Shown here: in pieces, positions 58,394-64,000 of the stretch | Layout: each line of letters begins with the position of its first letter | Numbering within the stretch: position 1 is the stretch's first letter | Made by a program: the position numbers and the translations under genes | Assembly (NCBI GenBank): GCA_026008535.1 | Contig: BRKX01000010.1 | Coordinates: 2,679,001 to 2,743,000, forward strand | Reading direction: 5' to 3' | DNA: 64,000 nucleotides | Source: Perilla frutescens | Taxonomy: Eukaryota; Streptophyta; Magnoliopsida; Lamiales; Lamiaceae | Notes under the pieces: model-generated | What the model saw: only the letters and a program-made list of their open reading frames with translations | What the model was told of the DNA's origin: nothing | Database searches by the model: none

Positions 58394-58709
58394 GAAAGAG
58401 AGTTGGTGAATATTTTAAGGTAAAATTTAGGATGTTTTGTTAGTGATTTGAGAGTGATGGCTCAAGTGAAATTTCACTCAACAAACTACTAACTTAGTGA
58501 ATGTTGAATAGGCTGTCTCTTTCTCTTTAGTTTTGCTTTCTTTAATCTACTTCTGTTCAATATTATTCACTTCTTGCAAAATATTACCATATATGTCTTA
58601 ATTTATACTATATATATATTTATTAGTGGATTTCATAATTGGAACATAGGTAGAACATTGTCACACTGAAACTTTACATCTTGATATCAATATAAATGCA
58701 TCCAAAATG

Positions 58710-59875
58710 CTACAAAGATTCTGAAATTGAAATGCTAATTGATGCTGGTCTAGGGGGTGAGTAAAGGTCAGGTTTAGGTGGAACCTCCAATGCTCCAAGT
58801 TTTCCGGAGAATTCTACCCTATCCATTGGTACTATCCTCACCACTAATATATTATAATAATTTTTTATTATCCCATCTAATACATTTTTATTATTTTTTA
58901 AATGGTGTATTAGTAGTTGGGGTACTACCCCAACCACCAACATAGAATTTCCCAAGTTTCCCTTCCAACATTTCCACCACTTTTGTCATTGAAGGCCGAT
59001 CCTTTGGATTTGTCCGTATGCACCAATGCCCAACAATTATGAGGTTTCTCTTCAAAACTTGGCTTTCATCTTCACTCATTGCTTCAACAATCTCACCAAG
59101 ATCCCTTTTCACGTCCCTCTCAAGCTGCTTGTAGATGTAATTCGGGAAGTATGTATCACTCGTGTGATCTACGTCTCTTTGATCAATAGTTTTCCTTCCT
59201 CAAACAATTTTCAAAACCAACATTCCATAACTATACACATTGGACTTATAAGAGACTTCTCCGAAGTTTCTAAAGAACACTTCTGGGGCAAACATATCCT
59301 ATTGTCCCCCTTGCTTCCAACATTGACACTATGCTTGATTTGTTTGGACACAATTTAGCAAGCCCAAAATCTGAAATTCTTGGATTGAAGTCCTTATCCA
59401 GAAGGATGTTCTGAGGCTTTATGTCCAAATGCAAGATCCTCGTATTGCAGCCTCTATGCAAGTATTCTAACCCTCGAGCAATCCCAAGTGCAATCTCAAA
59501 CTATTTTTCCCATCCCAATGAAAATTCCACGACTGTTGAAGCGTTGGTGCCAATGAATTTTTCGAGAGATCCATTAGATAACTCTTTTAGAACCTTCATA
59601 ACAAAATCCCAGAGGCGCGACAATATTAATGTGGGAAGTTCTACTAATGCTCGCGACCTCATTCATGAATTCTTCCCCATTTCCATGTGACTCGTTCAAG
59701 ATTTTCACCGCCACGAGATGACCATCGGGTAACTGTCCTTTATATACAGTTCCATACCCTCATTTTCCCAAGTTTTCACTAAATGAGTTGGTCATTTTCT
59801 TGATGCTCGAGTATTTGTATCTCATTGGAACAAGATTTCCATTGTTCTTCCAAAAGAGTTCAATATCTTTATCAC
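58710..59875 (-). pseudogene. LRK10L2-type kinase pseudogene, ectodomain lost
   Basis: On the minus strand it matches the kinase exon of copies A and B from about the juxtamembrane stretch (ELFWKNNGNL) to SISISISESL. Lesions include a stop in the glycine loop (GK-stop-GYGTVYKG, near 59775), scrambled sequence between about 59490 and 59620, a 1-bp insertion at GTIGYV (near 59293), a stop in place of Gly after LVLKIV (near 59203), and a 139-bp MITE inside the C-lobe at 58811-58949. HLDIKPQNILLD and SDFGLAKLCP are still legible. There is no signal peptide, ectodomain or linker exon nearby. It is a dead third member of the kinase cluster. Confidence 0.92.
58811..58949. mobile_element. Small MITE inside the kinase pseudogene
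   Basis: About 139 bp interrupt the coding match between GKLG and LEVPPKP. The ends pair as inverted repeats: 'aattctaccctatccattgg' against the reversed right end 'aaattctatgttggtggttg', with 'cactaata' in both. The gene words ccaagttt(tc)c occur on both sides, which may be the target duplication. Confidence 0.7.
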
Positions 59876-60471
59876 AAAACTACCTACGATGGGATTTATG
59901 GTGTAACACAATGTAAATATATCCACACTAGATTTTCTGTTGCATTTCCTGTAACATTTTCTATTCCAAACCTTTGGTTTTTATACAATATATATATATA
60001 TATATACACATTAATTTTTAATTTATTATGATTTTATTTAATTAAAATTTTTTATTTATGATTCATCCATCCCAATTAGTGTATATTAATTTTAAAAAAA
60101 ATTAAAAATAAAATCTAGTTATGGAACAACAAATGAAACAGGTATAACAAGAGAAGATTTGATCCGAAATATATCACCAAAGTCCGTCTACTAATAAAAT
60201 ATCTAAGTGATAGCAAATGATACCTTCATGAAAATTTTAGGGTAAAATTTGAATTTATGAATCAGTTGAATTGAATCTAAAAATCTATCATTCATGGATT
60301 ATGATACCGTTAGAGACTTGAGAGTCATTGTGTAATTCACCAGATATGAATCTTGATATTATATTTATATTATGTCATAGCCCGTCCCCCAATTAAATAT
60401 TTAAAATATTTATCTGTAAACTTGTCTAAGTCGAGCCTTAGATCTTAACTTAGATCTATTAGTCCAATTTA
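59876..60471. other. AT-rich spacer, no gene seen
   Basis: A (TA)n run at about 59986-60006. Nothing else recognised. Confidence 0.5.
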
Positions 60472-60842
60472 GGATAATTGTCGATTCAAGACCTGAAAGA
60501 TAGGTAATGTATTGATTCAGGAACTAAAAGATGAAAATTCTCAATCTAGGACCCGAAAGATGAAAATTTTCAATCCAGGACCTCAAAAATCACGAATTTT
60601 GGTTTTCTTTTATTTTTTAATTAATTTTATATTAATTTTCAAAAAAAATTCATTCATTAATTATCTATTAAATCTAATAAAGAAATTCTTAAAATTAATT
60701 TTTGAGGTCCTGGATTGAGAATTTTCATCTTTCGGGTCCTGGATTGAGAATTTTCATCTTTCGGGTCCTGGATTGAGAGTTTTCATTTTTCAGGTCCTGA
60801 ATCGATAAATTATCCATCTTTCAGGTCCTGAATCGATAATTC
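60472..60842. mobile_element. Foldback MITE with modular arms, second family
   Basis: The perfect nonamer TCCAATTTA flanks it (60463-60471, 60843-60851). Ends ggataattgtcgattcaaga and, reversed, agagaattatcgattcagga pair. The right arm is about five units of 'ggtcctggattgagaatttt' plus 'catcttttc'-like spacer (about 32 bp each) and the left arm carries about four inverse units. The 9-bp duplication suggests Mutator-type mobilisation. Confidence 0.88.
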
Positions 60843-60942
60843 TCCAATTTAAATTTCATTGTGATAATTCCGTTCAAATACCTTTCATTATATATAAATT
60901 TGATTTATTGTATATGTACACGTATGCATAAAATTAAAATAT

Positions 60943-60992
60943 AATAATAATAATAATAATAATAATTAAATAAATTAATTAATTAATTAACA
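60943..60992. repeat. (AAT)n and (TTAA)n simple repeats
   Basis: AAT units followed by repeated ATTA words. Confidence 0.9.
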
Positions 60993-60999
60993 TCCCCCC

Positions 61000-61550
61000 A
61001 CACGTGTCCTAAAGGGGGAGTAATTAGTGGGCATGATATGTGTCAAATTGTAGGTTTGGCATTGTGATGACTCTTTTTTTAAACATATAATATTTATTAT
61101 GAAAACTAATTAACCGGGAGCATTAAAATATGGATTTCTCTGCACCTTGCTCTCACAATGCATATTCAAAGAAAACACATGTTCTAATTACTCCCAAATA
61201 ATATCAGATTTAATTTCTTATTCAAGGTAAACTTTTTTTCAAGATTTATTTTACGTGATTATTCATGAATCAATTTATTATATTTCATTATTTTTTAACA
61301 CAATAACAACATATTAATTTTTTATGATCCAAATTCCTCCCACTTTACATTAGTTGTATTTTGCTTCAAAAATTGGAACTAGAATATAATATGGCCATTT
61401 ATCACAGAAATTTAAATAAAATTAACATACATCAAGTTCAATATTTATTAATTGGGAATCTATATAATCATAATTTAAGGCTAAGATTAAGCAAGAATTA
61501 GGAAAATAAAATTCATAGAGAAAGAGTATATGCATATATAAGAGCGAGAA
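61000..61550. other. AT-rich spacer, no gene seen
   Basis: No coding or repeat structure recognised. Confidence 0.5.
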
Positions 61551-61552
61551 CC

Positions 61553-61774
61553 GTTCCCTTGGGGATGACCTAGTGGTGGAGTGGTGTTTCTTGAGGCCAA
61601 AGGTCTCAAGTTCGACCCACCACCGATACCACTAGGTGTGAGCCTGTCACACCTGACTTGTCAAGTGTGGTTTATCTCCCCTGTGTATATTTGTCGACTA
61701 TTATACAGAGGTGAGGTTTACCCAGTGTGCACCACGGTAGCGGCTGCGGGTTACTCTCGACATTCAAAAAAAAA
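61553..61774 (+). mobile_element. tRNA-derived SINE
   Basis: A-box-like 'tgacctagtgg' (61566-61576) and B-box-like 'ggtctcaagttcgaccc' (61602-61618) lie at tRNA-promoter spacing, followed by a tRNA-unrelated body and a poly-A end (61766-61774). The flanks 'gcgagaacc' and 'gagagaacc' are a plausible target duplication. The 69-codon frame inside is not a gene. Confidence 0.85.
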
Positions 61775-62199
61775 GAGAGAACCTCTATAAATTATTGTGT
61801 GCTGTACATTTGTCTCTAAGTTGCACATAACTACTCAGTTCACAAATTGAATATCTCAACTCAATTTAACGACTAATCAAGATAAACATAAAACGAGTCA
61901 GGGTCCAGTTATTCCGCATTTGAAATAAGTTTGAAAAAAAAAATTATTCAACCCCCTTCTAAACTCTATTAGACTTGTTCAAGACCATCACATAGGTTTC
62001 AAACCCTTGACCCATTTAACAAAATTTGAATAAAATAAAATGGATCTTAAAAATGCATATAGTGAGATTTGAATATTTTCAATATAAACACTAATCTCCA
62101 ACCATTAAACTAAACCACATCTTTGAAAATAACTCCATGATTTTAATTACCTAGCTATAGTGATAAATACATGCATTGATTAAAATAAAGTAAAAATAA
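61775..62199. other. AT-rich spacer, no gene seen
   Basis: No coding structure recognised. Confidence 0.5.
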
Positions 62200-63340
62200 T
62201 TCCTTCTAAGGAGAACTGAACCATAGACATCAAGATTAATTTTGTACCTCAACCATTAGGCCAAATTACCATTTTCAAAATTATTGTGTGCTTTTATTTA
62301 AATAAATCCGAAATACATGCATTATTATTTACAATAATAAACTTCTCCCAGTAAATTTGAACCTTAACCCTTTCAATACTTATATAATGACTTTTCCAAT
62401 AAGTAATTAGAATTCATATTTTGAAATATAACCTAAGATCTTTAATTAAATAGGTCCATACTCTAAAATAAAATAATTAATAAAAAAAAACAAAAGAACT
62501 CACACACACACTGGCAGCACGCACACACACACTAAACATACACCCAAAAATCAAAATCTACCTTATTCATTTCTTCAACCACGCATTTAATTTGTAATGT
62601 GCTCAAGAATAACCAAAACACTCAAATCGAGATTAAAATAATATTTAAACATAAAATAATCAAATCAGCCCCTAAAGTATAAATTAAATGATTTAAAACA
62701 CCATAAATTAAAGAGAAAGATATAAAAGTAATTTACTCAAAGGTTAGGAATTTTTTCATTTTTAGATCCAAAAATTGGAGTGCTTATCATGGATAAATTA
62801 TAAAAATAACTTAAGAATCATATAGAGAAGAAAAATAAGATTCCAAAAATAATATCGCATGTCCAAAATTCCACCGGAAAATATTTTCCGGCGTGAAGGA
62901 GGGCAGCGGCGACCAACGACGGTGGTGGCCGACGGCAAAGGTAACGGGAGGTGAGGGGAGAGGTAGAGAGAGAGATGGGAGAGGGTTGTTCCCCTTTGGA
63001 TGAAGTGTGAAAAGTAGGAAATGAGGCTCAAGTGGTTTTGGGGGTATTTATACCACCGTCTAAATAAATCCTCATTAAAATTTAAATTAAAGAAAAAAAC
63101 ATATCTTGATCAATTGAATTCCTATATTAGTAAAACTCAGTTCTATGGATTTGTATCGACGAGTACTATCATCTAATATATTCGTTCGACTCGTTTTCAA
63201 CAATAATTAGGCCGTAATTAATTAAAATAATAATTGAGTTAGAAAATACATCATTTGGGTCTTTTAGTAAAAATGGATTCAACTTAAGATTTAGAAATGC
63301 ATTGGGTCTCCATAATTGGATTTTGGGTGTTCTACAACAT
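62200..63340 (-). mobile_element. LTR-like retroelement remnant
   Basis: On the minus strand it begins TGTAGAACACCCAAAATCC (63337 downward), has a promoter 'ggtggtataaatacccccaa' (about 63056-63037) and a pyrimidine-rich, then GC-rich leader (63000-62870). This order is that of a plant LTR. No second LTR, primer site or coding region is present in the window. The minus-strand 77-codon frame (62798-63031) is part of the leader. Confidence 0.5.
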
Positions 63341-63388
63341 TTATAAAAAAAAATGATTTAAAATATTATAAACATAACTCTGAAAAAA

Positions 63389-63586
63389 CCAGCCATAATA
63401 ATGAATTATTAATTGAAAACTGAAAATTAAATATTAAAAAATAATTATAAAAAACCAGCTATAATAATGAATTATTAATTGAAAACTGAAAATTAAATAT
63501 TAAAAAATAATTATAAAAAACCAGCTATAATAATGAATTATTAATTAAAAACTGAAAATTTAATATTAAAAAATAATTACAAACTG
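63389..63586. repeat. Tandem repeat, three 66-bp units
   Basis: Units start at 'ccagccataataatgaatta' (63389) and 'ccagctataataatgaatta' (63455, 63521). The first two differ by one or two bases, the third by a few. The unit is the inverse of part of the foldback element around 20985-21030. Confidence 0.9.
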
Positions 63587-64000
63587 TAATTGAGTGTGGT
63601 GAACTCTAAAAATATAATCATAAAATAAAATTAAATCATAAAATATAAAATTGAAGAAAAAATACAAAAAATACTTGTAATTTGAAAGAGCTATACAGAG
63701 TGTAACATATAGAGTACAACCTGAAATTTCATATGATATACATATGCTTCGTATTTAGTTTGTCCCGATTAGTTTTCTTTTATCATGTATCCACATTTCA
63801 GTTAAGTACATCTTTCTAATTAATAATCTACTAGCTAATATTTGTTTTACCTCTTATGATCCTATATATTATACCTTTAGTTAATTTAAGAATAGTTATG
63901 TAAGTTAATACACATTATTTATAAGAAATATAACAGTTCTATTTTTTTTTAAATAACGGTAATGATGTAACATATTATAATTCTTTAGGTACTATTAGTT
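63587..64000. other. AT-rich end of window, no gene seen
   Basis: 63590-63660 loosely resembles the interior of the AT-rich MITE at 21650-21740. Nothing codes. Confidence 0.45.

Noticed and set aside
61566..61618. tRNA gene
   Set aside because: Only the A- and B-box regions resemble a tRNA; there is no cloverleaf or anticodon arm, and a poly-A end follows, so it is a SINE.
3061..64000. CRISPR-like array from regularly spaced 31-bp units in the foldback elements
   Set aside because: The units are directly adjacent, have no unique spacers, and are mirrored around a centre in a plant genome.

Overview
This window is nuclear DNA of a flowering plant, most likely a eudicot. It is AT-rich, its genes have many short GT-AG introns, and it carries plant-specific families: LRK10L/WAK-type receptor kinases, an NAD+ carrier, a clade of PP2C with a C-terminal cysteine tail, sucrose synthase pieces, a Cassandra TRIM, a chromovirus, PIF/Harbinger, hAT, Stowaway and Mutator-type MITEs and a SINE. 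An asterid such as a member of the Lamiales is possible, but I cannot prove it from the sequence.

Layout. 1-21.9 kb is repeat territory without an intact host gene. It holds an Athila-type gag fragment, four copies of an LTR-like repeat, a 3.2-kb dead hAT transposon with target-site duplication, a second internally deleted hAT nested in a Harbinger-like element, several MITEs, a Cassandra TRIM (5S-RNA-like LTRs) joined to LTR-retroelement sequence, and paired MITEs. 22.0-40.7 kb is the gene island: an LRK10L1-type receptor kinase (+), an NDT2-like NAD+ carrier (-), a PP2C phosphatase (+), then a convergent pair of LRK10L2-type receptor kinases (+ and -). 41.2-56.1 kb is a nested stack. An element with an 8-bp target duplication contains a PIF/Harbinger-like element carrying a 5'-truncated sucrose synthase fragment, and a complete-length chromovirus whose 5' LTR is itself split by a solo LTR. 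57-64 kb holds another foldback MITE, an intact gag-only reading frame, a third, broken kinase copy, a second foldback family, a SINE and LTR-like remnants.

Function. The working genes are few: three receptor-like kinases presumed to sense cell-wall or apoplastic signals, one organellar or peroxisomal NAD+ carrier and one protein phosphatase. They are not an operon, and I see no evidence that they act in one pathway beyond the local duplication of the kinases. I found no clearly new molecular system. The most informative structures are the nested transposons, the captured sucrose synthase fragment, the filled and empty hAT sites in the same window, and the Cassandra-containing composite.
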